Assembly: GCA_964424545.1 (NCBI GenBank)
Contig: CAYRJN010000104.1
Location: 1 to 13,881, forward strand
DNA length: 13,881 bases
Source of the DNA: JAUVIB01 sp964424545
GTDB taxonomy: Bacteria; Calditrichota; Calditrichia; Calditrichales; Calditrichaceae
Reading direction: 5' to 3'
The number at the start of each line of letters is the position of its first letter. Within the stretch, counting starts at the first letter, position 1. Below, piece after piece: positions 1 through 8,378 of this stretch. The notes below the pieces were generated by a model. The model ran no database searches, was not told where the DNA came from, and saw only the letters and a list, made by a program, of their open reading frames with translations. Position numbers and translations under genes: made by a program.

Positions 1-691
1 AATTGATTTTTTTAAGAGATAATTCGTAGCTGTCCGCATAGAGAAATATAAAATCTAAAAACACAGATGCAAAAAATACGAAATCTTCGCAATGCTTTTC
101 TAATCCCTTGTAAGTAAGCCAATCTTTAAAACTTTGCAAACAATCATCGTTCATTGAATAAAATAAATCTTCCCATTCTTCGAAATCTTCAGAAGGAAGG
201 TTATCCATTTTGTTAAGCCATTCTACGATTTCTTTGTCCGTTTTCTTTTCGATATAAGGAGCATTGGGTATGTTTAGAGAATTATAGTCGAATTTATTGA
301 TAATATAAAGCGTTTCCTTTCTGATATACATAAATGCCGAATAATCAGGCTGGATACCTTGAGGCAATAAATAGTCTTTCCTTTCAATCATCATATCGAA
401 CAATTCGAGAGCTTGTTGGGTTGTGAATTGTAACGCCTTTTTAATTAATTTTATTATATTTTTCTTTTCCTTATCAAGAATATTCGGCCCGTCCGACTGG
501 GTATAATTCCATAACATCATGGAAAGTTGTAAAGCGATATTCGGATCCTCAATGGTGCCTTTTTCTACATATTCCATAAAGGGTCTGGCATATGTCAAAA
601 CAGCTTCGCTCATTGATACTTTTCTGAAACCTGACGGTGCGTCTAATTCGGATGCAACCGCTTTGTTATTGAGAGTGGAAATTCGGTTCAT
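1..691 (-). CDS. Hypothetical protein, 3' end beyond the window
   Basis: On the minus strand the frame is open without a stop from 769 down to base 1, so about 230 codons from the first in-frame ATG (689-691) are visible and the C-terminus is missing. The frame holds no ATG, GTG or TTG upstream of 691. The visible protein is acidic and rich in aromatic and helix-forming residues after a Lys/Ser-rich start, with no signal peptide and no motif I recognise. No SD lies before the ATG at 691. The stretch between 692 and 752, in the same frame, would encode a very lysine-rich leader, and an ATG at 773 would supply its start if one base in an A7 run were absent, so the true protein may begin there. 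The gene is divergent from the carboxypeptidase cluster. I infer it is real because of the long open frame and reasonable codon use; its function is unknown. Confidence 0.7.
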   Translation of the reverse strand, partial: MNRISTLNNKAVASELDAPSGFRKVSMSEAVLTYARPFMEYVEKGTIEDPNIALQLSMMLWNYTQSDGPNILDKEKKNIIKLIKKALQFTTQQALELFDMMIERKDYLLPQGIQPDYSAFMYIRKETLYIINKFDYNSLNIPNAPYIEKKTDKEIVEWLNKMDNLPSEDFEEWEDLFYSMNDDCLQSFKDWLTYKGLEKHCEDFVFFASVFLDFIFLYADSYELSLKKIN

Positions 692-743
692 CTTGGAGGA
701 TTTTGTTTTTTTGTGTTTTTTTAGCTTTGACTGAGCTCTTTTT

Positions 744-773
744 TTAGCGATCTTTTTTTCTTTTTTTACTCAT
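744..773 (-). other. Apparent +1 frame break in poly-A runs at the start of the left-edge gene
   Basis: Reading from ATG 773 on the minus strand gives Met-Ser, then two A7 runs (761-767 and 753-759), and reaches a TAA at 744-746 after nine codons. Removing one A from either run joins this start to the long frame and gives a continuous lysine-rich leader leading into Met at 691. Possible causes are a homopolymer indel in the assembly, a true mutation or ribosomal/transcriptional slippage. Confidence 0.5.
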
Positions 774-863
774 ATTAAAATCTTGTTTATTGAATATTTA
801 ATAGATAGCCGAAAATAATAAATTGTTCACAGAGAGAGCCAAACAAATATTATAAAAGCTGTT

Positions 864-891
864 AAATTATTATAATGATGATATGTGTCAA
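864..891 (-). promoter_or_regulatory. Candidate sigma70-type promoter for the left-edge gene
   Basis: On the minus strand there is a perfect -35 hexamer TTGACA (886-891), a 16-bp spacer and a -10-like TAATTT (864-869). This would start a transcript near 857, about 85 nt upstream of ATG 773. A TATAAT also lies in the spacer but is too close to this -35. The call is by motif only. Confidence 0.4.
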
Positions 892-910
892 CGTTTTTTT
901 TCTTAATTTT

Positions 911-939
911 TTGTATCATTATAAATGATTGATTAATTT
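911..939 (+). promoter_or_regulatory. Candidate promoter with internal palindrome, upstream of the carboxypeptidase gene
   Basis: TTGTAT (911-916), a 17-bp spacer and TAATTT (934-939) resemble a sigma70-type promoter reading toward the secreted protease cluster. The spacer region contains a perfect palindrome, ATCATT-ATA-AATGAT (915-929), which would sit under RNA polymerase and could be a repressor site. In DNA this AT-rich such matches are easy to find by chance. Confidence 0.3.
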
Positions 940-1005
940 AAATTTGTTCCGATAATAATAACAGTGGTAATTATTAAACCCATAATTCATGCGAAACAAA
1001 ACCAG

Positions 1006-2982
1006 ATGTTAAAATATTTACAAAATAGAAGCTATTATATTTTCTTTGTGCTTATTTTCTCGGTAGTCGCTTCCGGGATTTCTCAGGATCATTACTTCAA
1101 ATTAATTATAGACGAGCGCTCGGAATTAGAACAATTAACCGATATTATCTCCATCGATAATTACCGGGATTCCATTGTAACTGCCTATGCCAGCGAACAG
1201 GAATATCAAAATCTGCTGAAACTTGGATATGCTCCCATCCCCATAAACAGTTTAAAATCACTTACCCGCCTAAAAATGATGAGTGAAACGGTGGATACGG
1301 TTGATTGGAATGCTTATCCGACACACGCCCAATATATGGCGCTGATGCAAAATTTCGCGGAACAACATCCGCAAATCTGCCGGCTTGATACTTTCGGTTA
1401 TTCCGCGCTCGGCAAACCGCTTTTAGTCGTAAAAATAAGTGATAATGTAGTAACGGACGAAGCCGAGCCGGAATTTTTTTACAGCGCTCAAATGCACGGT
1501 GATGAAATCCTAACCTATATGGTTTTGCTGCGGTTGATCGATTATATGCTCCATAATTATCAAAGCGATGCGCGTATAAAAAAACTGATCGATAATACGG
1601 AAGTCTGGATTAATCCGCTGTTCAATCCCGATGGCACCTATCGCGGACAGGATACTACGGTAGCCGGCGCCACGCGCTATAACGCTAACGGCGTCGATTT
1701 GAACCGCAATTTCCCCGATCCCAATGGCAACAATCATCCGGACGGTAATGAATATCAACCGGAAACGCTGGCTTTAATGAACTTTGCTTCTAACCGCCAT
1801 TTTGTAATGTCGGCTAATTTACATACCGGTTCGGAGCTGTTGAATTACCCGTGGGACACTTGGGCGATGCGTTCGGCCGATGACCGATGGTGGAAAAATG
1901 TCTGCCGTCGCTATGTGGATACGGTACGGGTTTATGCGCCGACGAATTATATGCGCGCCCGTAACGACGGCATCACCAACGGATACGATTGGTATCCTAT
2001 TCACGGCGGGAGGCAGGATTATATGAACTATTTTCAACATTGCCGCGAAGTAACCATGGAATTATGTTATACCAAAGCGCTCGCCGATTCGGCGCTGTCC
2101 GATTATTGGGAATATAATAAAAAGGCTTTGATCTCTTTTATGGAAGAGACACATAAAGGGCTGTGCGGCGTTGTGCGCGATAAAGCGGGCAATTCCGTTC
2201 AGGCGAAAATATCCATTCCAGGCTATGACCATGATCATTCCGAAGTTTACAGTGATTCTTTGTACGGAATTTTTTACAAACTGCTGCCGACCGGCAATTA
2301 TTCGATAGAGGCGGAAGCGAGGGGTTTTAGCGTCGAAGATATAAATAATATTGAAATTAATGACAGCGCCGCCGTATATTTGAATATTGTTCTTAACCGC
2401 CCGCCGCAAATTACATCCTGGTTCCCGCGTCGGCTTGATTCGGTAATGCTTGATAAGGGATATATTTTTAACGCCTCCATTGCAGACAAGGATGGCGATT
2501 CGCTAAATTACGGATTTATTTATGGCGATTCGGTCATTTATGACACGACCGCTGCTTTATCGTTTGAGGCGATCGGCAGAGACAGCGTTATATTTTACGT
2601 CGAGGACGGAAGCGATACAACCTTTCATAAATGGTTGTTTATCGTACCGCGTCTAATGGGTTTGGAATCGGAAAAATTATCGGTTGAACGTTTTAATTTG
2701 CGGCAGAATTATCCTAATCCATTCAATCCGTTGACTGAGATAGCCTATAATATTCCCGTCAATAAAGGGAATACGATATATCGCGTCAATTTGGAAGTTT
2801 ATAATTCCCTCGGGCAAAAAGTATATAAGATCAGTCAACGACGCAGAGCAGGCGCTTACTCTTTTATTTTTAATGGGCGCAAGATGAGTTCCGGCGTTTA
2901 TTTTTATAAAATTTCCATTAGCGAAGAGAACGGGAAAACCGTATATTTTTCCCGCGTAAAAAAGATGATTATCTTAAAATAA
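1006..2982 (+). CDS. Secreted M14 zinc carboxypeptidase with T9SS type A sorting domain
   Basis: This is a 658-residue exopeptidase that should remove C-terminal residues from peptides outside the cell. ATG 1006 is preferred over the upstream GTG 964 because it starts directly on a signal peptide (about residues 1-27). The zinc and catalytic residues of family M14 are all visible: His164 and Glu167 in HGDE, Asn233-Arg234, His273, Tyr330 (equivalent of Tyr248 in carboxypeptidase A) and catalytic Glu352. The stretch from Tyr330 to Glu352 aligns without gaps to carboxypeptidase A and puts Gln337 at the specificity position (Ile255 in A, Asp255 in B), so the preference is not obvious. A carboxypeptidase-regulatory-like beta domain (about 385-462), an Ig-like segment and a C-terminal sorting domain with NYPNPFNP at 568 follow. 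It is the first gene of a tight cluster; the next start is 13 bp downstream. Confidence 0.9.
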   Translation: MLKYLQNRSYYIFFVLIFSVVASGISQDHYFKLIIDERSELEQLTDIISIDNYRDSIVTAYASEQEYQNLLKLGYAPIPINSLKSLTRLKMMSETVDTVDWNAYPTHAQYMALMQNFAEQHPQICRLDTFGYSALGKPLLVVKISDNVVTDEAEPEFFYSAQMHGDEILTYMVLLRLIDYMLHNYQSDARIKKLIDNTEVWINPLFNPDGTYRGQDTTVAGATRYNANGVDLNRNFPDPNGNNHPDGNEYQPETLALMNFASNRHFVMSANLHTGSELLNYPWDTWAMRSADDRWWKNVCRRYVDTVRVYAPTNYMRARNDGITNGYDWYPIHGGRQDYMNYFQHCREVTMELCYTKALADSALSDYWEYNKKALISFMEETHKGLCGVVRDKAGNSVQAKISIPGYDHDHSEVYSDSLYGIFYKLLPTGNYSIEAEARGFSVEDINNIEINDSAAVYLNIVLNRPPQITSWFPRRLDSVMLDKGYIFNASIADKDGDSLNYGFIYGDSVIYDTTAALSFEAIGRDSVIFYVEDGSDTTFHKWLFIVPRLMGLESEKLSVERFNLRQNYPNPFNPLTEIAYNIPVNKGNTIYRVNLEVYNSLGQKVYKISQRRRAGAYSFIFNGRKMSSGVYFYKISISEENGKTVYFSRVKKMIILK

Positions 2983-2995
2983 ACACGGTATTATA

Positions 2996-5900
2996 ATGAA
3001 ACGTTTTATTCTGATTTTTATTTTTCTGACTGTTTTTTATCCTTTGCAGGCTCAGGTCAGCCTGAAGGTAGAGCCGCTCAGCTTTAGGCAGCATATCAAA
3101 TTGCAAACGCCGAGCGTTCAATTGGCGCAAATCAACTTACAACCTTATCTTGCCGAAGACGATTTAGATAAAGACGATAAAGATATCCCTTTTCGTTTCG
3201 GCATCGGGCGCGATGTTCATTATGATTTGAATAATTCCGGTCGTTGGCAAAATCTCAATGACGGCGGCCGTCTTTGGACATTGAAAATTGTATCCGAAGG
3301 AGCTTTATCTATAAATCTGCTTTATGATAAATTCAAATTGCCGCCCGGGGCGCGTTTTTATGTTTATAACGAGAATCGTTCCGTTGTTCAAGGCGCCTTT
3401 ACCTCAAAAAACAATAAAAAAAGCGGTCGTTTCGCCACGGCGCCAACCAAGGGTGACGCCTGTATTTTGGAATATTACGAACCGCCGGAGGCAATAGGCG
3501 ACGGCCTTATCTCAATTTCTAAAGTCGTTCACGGTTATAAAGACGTGTTTTTTGATAAATCGGGTGGATTCGGTCATTCCGGTTCCTGTAATATCAACAT
3601 CAATTGTCCCGAAGGCGACGATTGGCAAAATGAAAAACGGGCCGTAGCTATGGTAATAACCGGCGCGGGAACGCGATTATGTAGCGGCGCCTTAATAAAC
3701 AATACGCAGGAAGATTTAACACAATATTTTCTAACGGCTAATCACTGTCTCGGCGGCGAGGGTTCTTTTATTTTTATGTTTAATTATGAAAGCCCGGGTT
3801 GCGAGAGCGTTGACGGACCGACATGGCAAACCGTGCAAGGCGCCGTTTTGCGTGCAACAAATAAAGAAAGCGATTTTGCTCTTTTGGAACTGACGGAACA
3901 AATTCCCCAAAGTTATGACGTTTATTTCAGCGGTTGGTCTGCGGTCGATACGCCGGCTTCATCATCGGTTTGTATTCATCATCCCAGCGGCGATATTAAG
4001 AAAATTTCCTTTGATTACGATTCTACGATCTCTTCGGATTATGAGATTACGCCGATTTTGAAAGGCGGGTATTGGAAAATCGCATCATGGGATTTGGGAA
4101 CAACGGAGGGCGGTTCTTCCGGCGCGCCGCTATTCGATCCGCAGCGCCATATTATCGGGCAATTAAAAGGCGGATATGCCGCCTGCGGCAACTCGGACGC
4201 GGATTATTTCGGAAAGTTTGCCGTATCATGGAACTATTTTGCCGATTCGTCTTCCGCTAATTTAAAAGATTGGTTAGACCCTATGCAGCAGGGTATAACC
4301 GTTTTAGACGGCGTCGATATGAATTCCATAACCATCGCTCATACACCATTAAAGGATACGGAAAATATCGGCGACCCTTATACGGTTTCGGCGCAAATTA
4401 CCACGACTCGCCCCCCTTTGCGCGATATATATGTAATATGGGGCTATAGCGGGACCACCATTGATTCCATTGCTATGACGGAGAGCGTTCCAGGGCGATA
4501 TGAAGCGCAACTTCCTGCGGGAGCGGATGTAACAATAAGTTATTATATTTCTGCCCGAGATGATGGTCCGCTGACCATGCGCAGCCCTTTGGATGCGCCC
4601 GATAGTTTATATTCTTTTTATGCCGGACGCGATACCATCGCTCCCGTAATTGATTTTCGGCCTATAAGCGATGTAGTCTTATCGCAATTACCGTTGCAGA
4701 TTGAGGCACAGGTTACGGATAACTTTGCCGTCGATACGGTTCTGTATATTTTCAACGTGAATGGTTCCGTCTGGGATACGCTGACGATGAACTTGGTGGA
4801 AGACAATATTTACCGCGTCGTTTTTCCGCCGCAAAATGTTAGTTTGTCTTCGGGTGACAGCGTCTTTTACCAACTTTTTACGCGCGATAAAGCGCAAATC
4901 CCCAACAGCGCCGTTAAACCGGATACAGGAGAGTATCAATTTGTGGTTTTATCGGGTATATCCATGATTTCGGGGTATGTCAGTTTAAGCGATTCTTCCG
5001 ACTTGGCAAATATACCGCTTTTCCTTGGTGGTAAAACGGATGATACGACTTACACCGACAGCAGCGGATATTATTATTTTGACGAACTGCCCAATGGCGA
5101 ATACAGTGTGCGCGTGGATAAAGACGATTATTTTACTTTAGACAGTTTGATCGCCGGGATTGTGGTTGATAGCGATACGATCCATGATATTAATTTCCAA
5201 TTGCAGCCTTTGGTTTACGGCAGCGTGGGCGGATTTGTCAATTTGGAGGATAACAGCGACAGCTCCGGGGTGATAGTAAGTATCAAGGAGCAAGGCTTAT
5301 CCGATACGACGACAGCAAACGGAGCATTCTTATTTCCGCGCGTCTATCCGGGCGCTATCTCCCTCTTATTTGAAAAAGAGGGTTATGTAGCCGATAAAAT
5401 TGATACGCTGTTGACGAACGGTGATACGCTCTCCGGCATTTATATGACTCTCGTGAAAAACGTTAAACCGCGTAATTTGCATATCGTCAATTCGCTCGAT
5501 TCCGTTCAGCTTGCTTGGGATGACATCGCTTTGCAGTTAAAAGTTTCGGCAAAGGACGATGATATTCATAAAACCTATTTTAAAAACATGACCCTCAATG
5601 TCGATTATTATCGTCTTTATCGCAGCCGCGACAGCATTGTTTTTTCCATAAAAGCGGATACGCTTATTTCATTGGATTTTACAGACATTGACGTGCAGAT
5701 CGGCGAGAAATATTGGTATTTTATCCGCGCTTTTTATAACGGACATTGGAGCGAAAATTCCGATACTGTTATGGCTTATGTGGAATCGGGCGCCGGATAT
5801 GAAGCTTTGATTTATGATAATGGAACGCCTGTAAGCGGCTATTTTTGGACTACGACAGGTAGCGGATCGGGCAGTCGTATGTCTCCTGGCGGTCGCGTTA

Positions 5901-6556
5901 AAATCGTTTCGGCTAAATTCTATTTATTGCAGCCTAATACGGGAGAAAATTCCTTTACGGCTAAAATATTCGATTTTGACGGCGTAAGGCCCGTTGCGGA
6001 ACTTGGGCATGTCAATATTCTTAACGCTGGTAATAATAAATGGGCAGTAGCGGATTTCAGCGCCCAAAATATTTTGACGGATCGCGATTTTATTGTTTTT
6101 ATGGAATATGACGGCGACAATGAACCGGTTTTTGCCTACGATACTACCGATAATGCCCGCGCTTGGGATTATAATCCCTATAACGGGGGCTGGATGAAAG
6201 GAATGCAGACCTATTTGATGCGAGCCGACGTACAAATCGTTACCGCTTTGGAGGATGCGCAAGACGCTCGTTTGCCCAAGGAATACTCTCTATCGCAAAA
6301 TTATCCCAATCCCTTTAACCCCGAAACGATTATCCGATATGTCTTGCCGAAACAGGCACAGATCAATTTGTCGATTTATAATACCTTAGGGCAAAAGGTT
6401 AGAACGTTGGTCGATAAAGATCAAGCCGCAGGGTGTTATCAAATAAAATGGGACGGCCGTAACGACGACGGCGACAAGGCAGCGAGCGGGATATATATCT
6501 TGCAGTTCAAAAGCGTGCAATTTAGCCAAACGCGAAAAATGCTATTGATTCGATAG
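2996..6556 (+). CDS. Secreted lysyl-endopeptidase-like S1 serine protease with T9SS sorting domain
   Basis: This 1186-residue protein has a signal peptide (about 1-19), a propeptide to about 195, and a protease domain (about 196-440) closely resembling Achromobacter protease I (Lys-C). The catalytic triad is His250 (TANHC), Asp293 (ESDFALLEL) and Ser375 (GGSSGAP). All six disulfide cysteines of that enzyme have counterparts (198, 204, 229, 251, 269, 397). Asp403 aligns with the S1-pocket Asp225 that gives lysine specificity, so cleavage after Lys is a good inference. The remainder is a long stalk: two Ig-like segments (about 445-655), two carboxypeptidase-regulatory-like repeats (about 657-820), an FnIII-like domain (about 823-930), an unassigned beta region and a type A T9SS sorting domain with NYPNPFNP at 1102. 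The protein is probably cell-surface attached or released. No SD is visible; the gene is probably cotranscribed with the carboxypeptidase. Confidence 0.9.
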   Translation: MKRFILIFIFLTVFYPLQAQVSLKVEPLSFRQHIKLQTPSVQLAQINLQPYLAEDDLDKDDKDIPFRFGIGRDVHYDLNNSGRWQNLNDGGRLWTLKIVSEGALSINLLYDKFKLPPGARFYVYNENRSVVQGAFTSKNNKKSGRFATAPTKGDACILEYYEPPEAIGDGLISISKVVHGYKDVFFDKSGGFGHSGSCNININCPEGDDWQNEKRAVAMVITGAGTRLCSGALINNTQEDLTQYFLTANHCLGGEGSFIFMFNYESPGCESVDGPTWQTVQGAVLRATNKESDFALLELTEQIPQSYDVYFSGWSAVDTPASSSVCIHHPSGDIKKISFDYDSTISSDYEITPILKGGYWKIASWDLGTTEGGSSGAPLFDPQRHIIGQLKGGYAACGNSDADYFGKFAVSWNYFADSSSANLKDWLDPMQQGITVLDGVDMNSITIAHTPLKDTENIGDPYTVSAQITTTRPPLRDIYVIWGYSGTTIDSIAMTESVPGRYEAQLPAGADVTISYYISARDDGPLTMRSPLDAPDSLYSFYAGRDTIAPVIDFRPISDVVLSQLPLQIEAQVTDNFAVDTVLYIFNVNGSVWDTLTMNLVEDNIYRVVFPPQNVSLSSGDSVFYQLFTRDKAQIPNSAVKPDTGEYQFVVLSGISMISGYVSLSDSSDLANIPLFLGGKTDDTTYTDSSGYYYFDELPNGEYSVRVDKDDYFTLDSLIAGIVVDSDTIHDINFQLQPLVYGSVGGFVNLEDNSDSSGVIVSIKEQGLSDTTTANGAFLFPRVYPGAISLLFEKEGYVADKIDTLLTNGDTLSGIYMTLVKNVKPRNLHIVNSLDSVQLAWDDIALQLKVSAKDDDIHKTYFKNMTLNVDYYRLYRSRDSIVFSIKADTLISLDFTDIDVQIGEKYWYFIRAFYNGHWSENSDTVMAYVESGAGYEALIYDNGTPVSGYFWTTTGSGSGSRMSPGGRVKIVSAKFYLLQPNTGENSFTAKIFDFDGVRPVAELGHVNILNAGNNKWAVADFSAQNILTDRDFIVFMEYDGDNEPVFAYDTTDNARAWDYNPYNGGWMKGMQTYLMRADVQIVTALEDAQDARLPKEYSLSQNYPNPFNPETIIRYVLPKQAQINLSIYNTLGQKVRTLVDKDQAAGCYQIKWDGRNDDGDKAASGIYILQFKSVQFSQTRKMLLIR

Positions 6557-6592
6557 GGTTACTTGTCGGCTCATAAAATGAAAGGCGGGGAA

Positions 6593-7159
6593 ATGAAATT
6601 AGAATCAATTTTTAGGGAAATATTACAATCGGTCGCTAATCCTGCCGGCTATTTTAAGAATATTGCCGATCAAAATACAATTTCCTCCTCCATTTTAAAA
6701 ATTGTTGTTTATGCACTGGTCAGCGGTCTGTTTCTTACCATTATAGCGGCCATAGCGACGGATATGAGCGATGGTTTCGGGTTTTTAGCGCCGATATTTG
6801 CGTTTGCATTGACTATACCCTTAGGCGTCGGCGGCATAGCGCTTCTATTTGTCGGCGCTCTTATTGTTATGATTCTTTCGACCGTAAGCGGGGGCGATGC
6901 CGATTATAAGAAAAGCGTATATGTTGCGGCTGCCGTGGAAGTCATTTTTATTCCTATGGTTGTTATCGCCCTGAAGAGTCATTTTGATGAAACACTGGCT
7001 TATTTTATCAATGTTTTTTGTTATTGGGGCGGAATAATGATGCTTTATAACGCATTGATCTATACGTTAAACGGTAAACGCCTGCCCGCCGTGATAATTG
7101 CCGTACTGCTTATTGCGCTTTCTTTGTTACCCGTAAAAAATCATCCTCAATTATTTTAG
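6593..7159 (+). CDS. Yip1-domain-like integral membrane protein
   Basis: This is a 188-residue protein from ATG 6593. That start is preferred because a purine-rich AAAGGCGGGGAA sequence precedes it; ATG 6578 and TTG 6563 are in-frame alternatives. The N-terminal amphipathic stretch (about 5-25, with NPAGYF) followed by five to six hydrophobic helices (about 34-56, 63-77, 78-98, 108-127, 134-158, 164-181) fits the bacterial Yip1/YIPF-like family. Members of that family have no settled biochemical role in bacteria. The gene sits 36 bp after the serine protease and 14 bp before the EEP hydrolase, so it is probably cotranscribed with exported enzymes. A role in export or envelope function is only a guess. 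Confidence 0.7.
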   Translation: MKLESIFREILQSVANPAGYFKNIADQNTISSSILKIVVYALVSGLFLTIIAAIATDMSDGFGFLAPIFAFALTIPLGVGGIALLFVGALIVMILSTVSGGDADYKKSVYVAAAVEVIFIPMVVIALKSHFDETLAYFINVFCYWGGIMMLYNALIYTLNGKRLPAVIIAVLLIALSLLPVKNHPQLF

Positions 7160-7173
7160 ATAAAGGAATTGTT

Positions 7174-8013
7174 ATGAAAAAAACGATTTTTATTTTCTTT
7201 ATTTCGTTGTTTTCATCGTTTGTTTCTGGGCAAAATTTAAAAATAATGACCTATAATTTACGCTTTGATAACGCCGGCGACGGCGAAAATGCCTGGCCGC
7301 ATCGCAAGGAAACGCTCGTTAATCAAATACGTTTTTACGCTCCCGATGTGTTTGGAACTCAGGAAGGGCTCGAACACCAATTGCGATATATGGATAAAGA
7401 GTTGAAAAATTATAAATATGTTGGCGTTGGGCGAGCGGACATTAAAGAAAAAGGCGATGGAGAATTTTCCGCTGTATTTTACAATACGAAAAAATTTAAT
7501 AAATTGGACGAAGGGACTTTTTGGCTCTCGCAAACGCCAAATAAACCGTCTCGCGGTTGGGATGCCGCTCTTAATCGTATCTGTACCTATATTTTGCTGC
7601 AAGATAAAGAAAAAGGTACAAAATTCTATCTTTTCAACACGCATTTTGATCATCGCGGCAAGGAGGCGCGCAAAAATTCCGCTTCGCTGATTCTCCGAAA
7701 GATTAAAGAGATCAATAAAGAAAATGTACCTTTTTTCCTTACGGGCGATTTTAATTTAACGCCGGAGGAAGAACCGATTCGCTTGATCGCTCGTGAACTA
7801 AATGACGCTAAACAGGTTTCCGGATTGCCTCCGTTTGGCCCTGAGGGCACTTTTAACGGCTTTAAGGTTTGTAAAGCGCCCAAGCACAGAATCGATTATA
7901 TTTTTGTAAACGATCGAATTATTGTAAAGAAATATGCGGTTTTGGCTAGTGTAAAGGACGTAAAATATCCTTCCGATCATTTCCCCGTTTTTATAAAAGC
8001 GCAAATTAAGTAA
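7174..8013 (+). CDS. Secreted endonuclease/exonuclease/phosphatase (EEP) family hydrolase
   Basis: This 279-residue metal-dependent phosphoesterase has a signal peptide (about 1-19). The family signatures occur in order: Asn28 (TYNLRFDN), metal ligand Glu64 (GTQEG), His157 (NTHFDHRG), Asp192 and Asn194 (TGDFNLTP), Asp241 (HRIDYIFV) and the terminal Asp268-His269 (SDHFP). The length matches the common secreted single-domain EEP proteins of Bacteroidota and relatives. The substrate is not clear from sequence: the fold covers nucleases, sphingomyelinases and sugar or lipid phosphatases. Export makes an extracellular or periplasmic nucleic-acid or phosphoester scavenging role likely. The upstream AAAGGAA is a weak SD. 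It is the last gene of the 1006-8013 cluster. Confidence 0.9.
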   Translation: MKKTIFIFFISLFSSFVSGQNLKIMTYNLRFDNAGDGENAWPHRKETLVNQIRFYAPDVFGTQEGLEHQLRYMDKELKNYKYVGVGRADIKEKGDGEFSAVFYNTKKFNKLDEGTFWLSQTPNKPSRGWDAALNRICTYILLQDKEKGTKFYLFNTHFDHRGKEARKNSASLILRKIKEINKENVPFFLTGDFNLTPEEEPIRLIARELNDAKQVSGLPPFGPEGTFNGFKVCKAPKHRIDYIFVNDRIIVKKYAVLASVKDVKYPSDHFPVFIKAQIK

Positions 8014-8378
8014 TAAAGGCAACTTGTTGCGAAAGTTTAAAAATGATATATTTTCTCTTTTTACGGGTAGAAAACGGCCGTGGCTGCTGGTTTTGGACTA
8101 ATCGCATGTTGCGTAAATGAAATGAGGACGCTGCTTGAGATAATGGCGACGATATTTACATTTCCGCCGAGTGAAAGCGAAATACCGATTTTTAATGAGT
8201 AGCATTATAATTTTTAAAAGTCCCAACCATTTATTATTCTCATTGGTTATGAAATTGCCAAGAATCCCTATATATTATATTTCTATTTGTTTGTATTTAT
8301 TTGCATTTATTGCGAAATATTCTTAAATATCACTGCAGCGAGAAAAAATTATTATAAAACAAAAAAGGTAGGAATTAT
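8014..8378. other. 365-bp intergenic gap with a GC-richer island
   Basis: No confident gene is present. A GCAAC-TT-GTTGC inverted repeat follows the EEP stop (about 8023-8034) but lacks a clear U-run. From about 8065 to 8190 the DNA is visibly richer in G+C than the flanks. Within it, a 40-codon frame runs from GTG 8080 to TAG 8200-8202 on the plus strand, with a comparable short open frame on the minus strand; neither product is recognised. The rest (about 8205-8360) is very AT-rich, with TTTG/TTTA-type runs, and presumably holds the promoter of the racemase operon. A weak TTGCAT (8301-8306) with TTAAAT 16 bp later is the best pair I see. Confidence 0.4.
8366..8373 (+). promoter_or_regulatory. 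SD site of the LarA-like gene
   Basis: The AGGTAGGA sequence ends 5 nt before ATG 8379. It is one of the few good SD matches in the window and supports that start. Confidence 0.55.

Noticed and set aside
519..734. Plus-strand ORF of 71 codons
   Set aside because: It lies opposite the long minus-strand frame running to the left edge and has no recognisable product or SD.
964..1005. GTG 964 as the start of the carboxypeptidase
   Set aside because: The 14 extra residues precede a normal signal peptide that begins at ATG 1006, and would displace it from the N-terminus.
2996..6556. CRISPR, tRNA or rRNA signals anywhere in the window
   Set aside because: No regularly spaced direct repeats, tRNA cloverleaf or rRNA-like conserved blocks were seen; internal similarity in this gene comes from beta-domain repeats at protein level.
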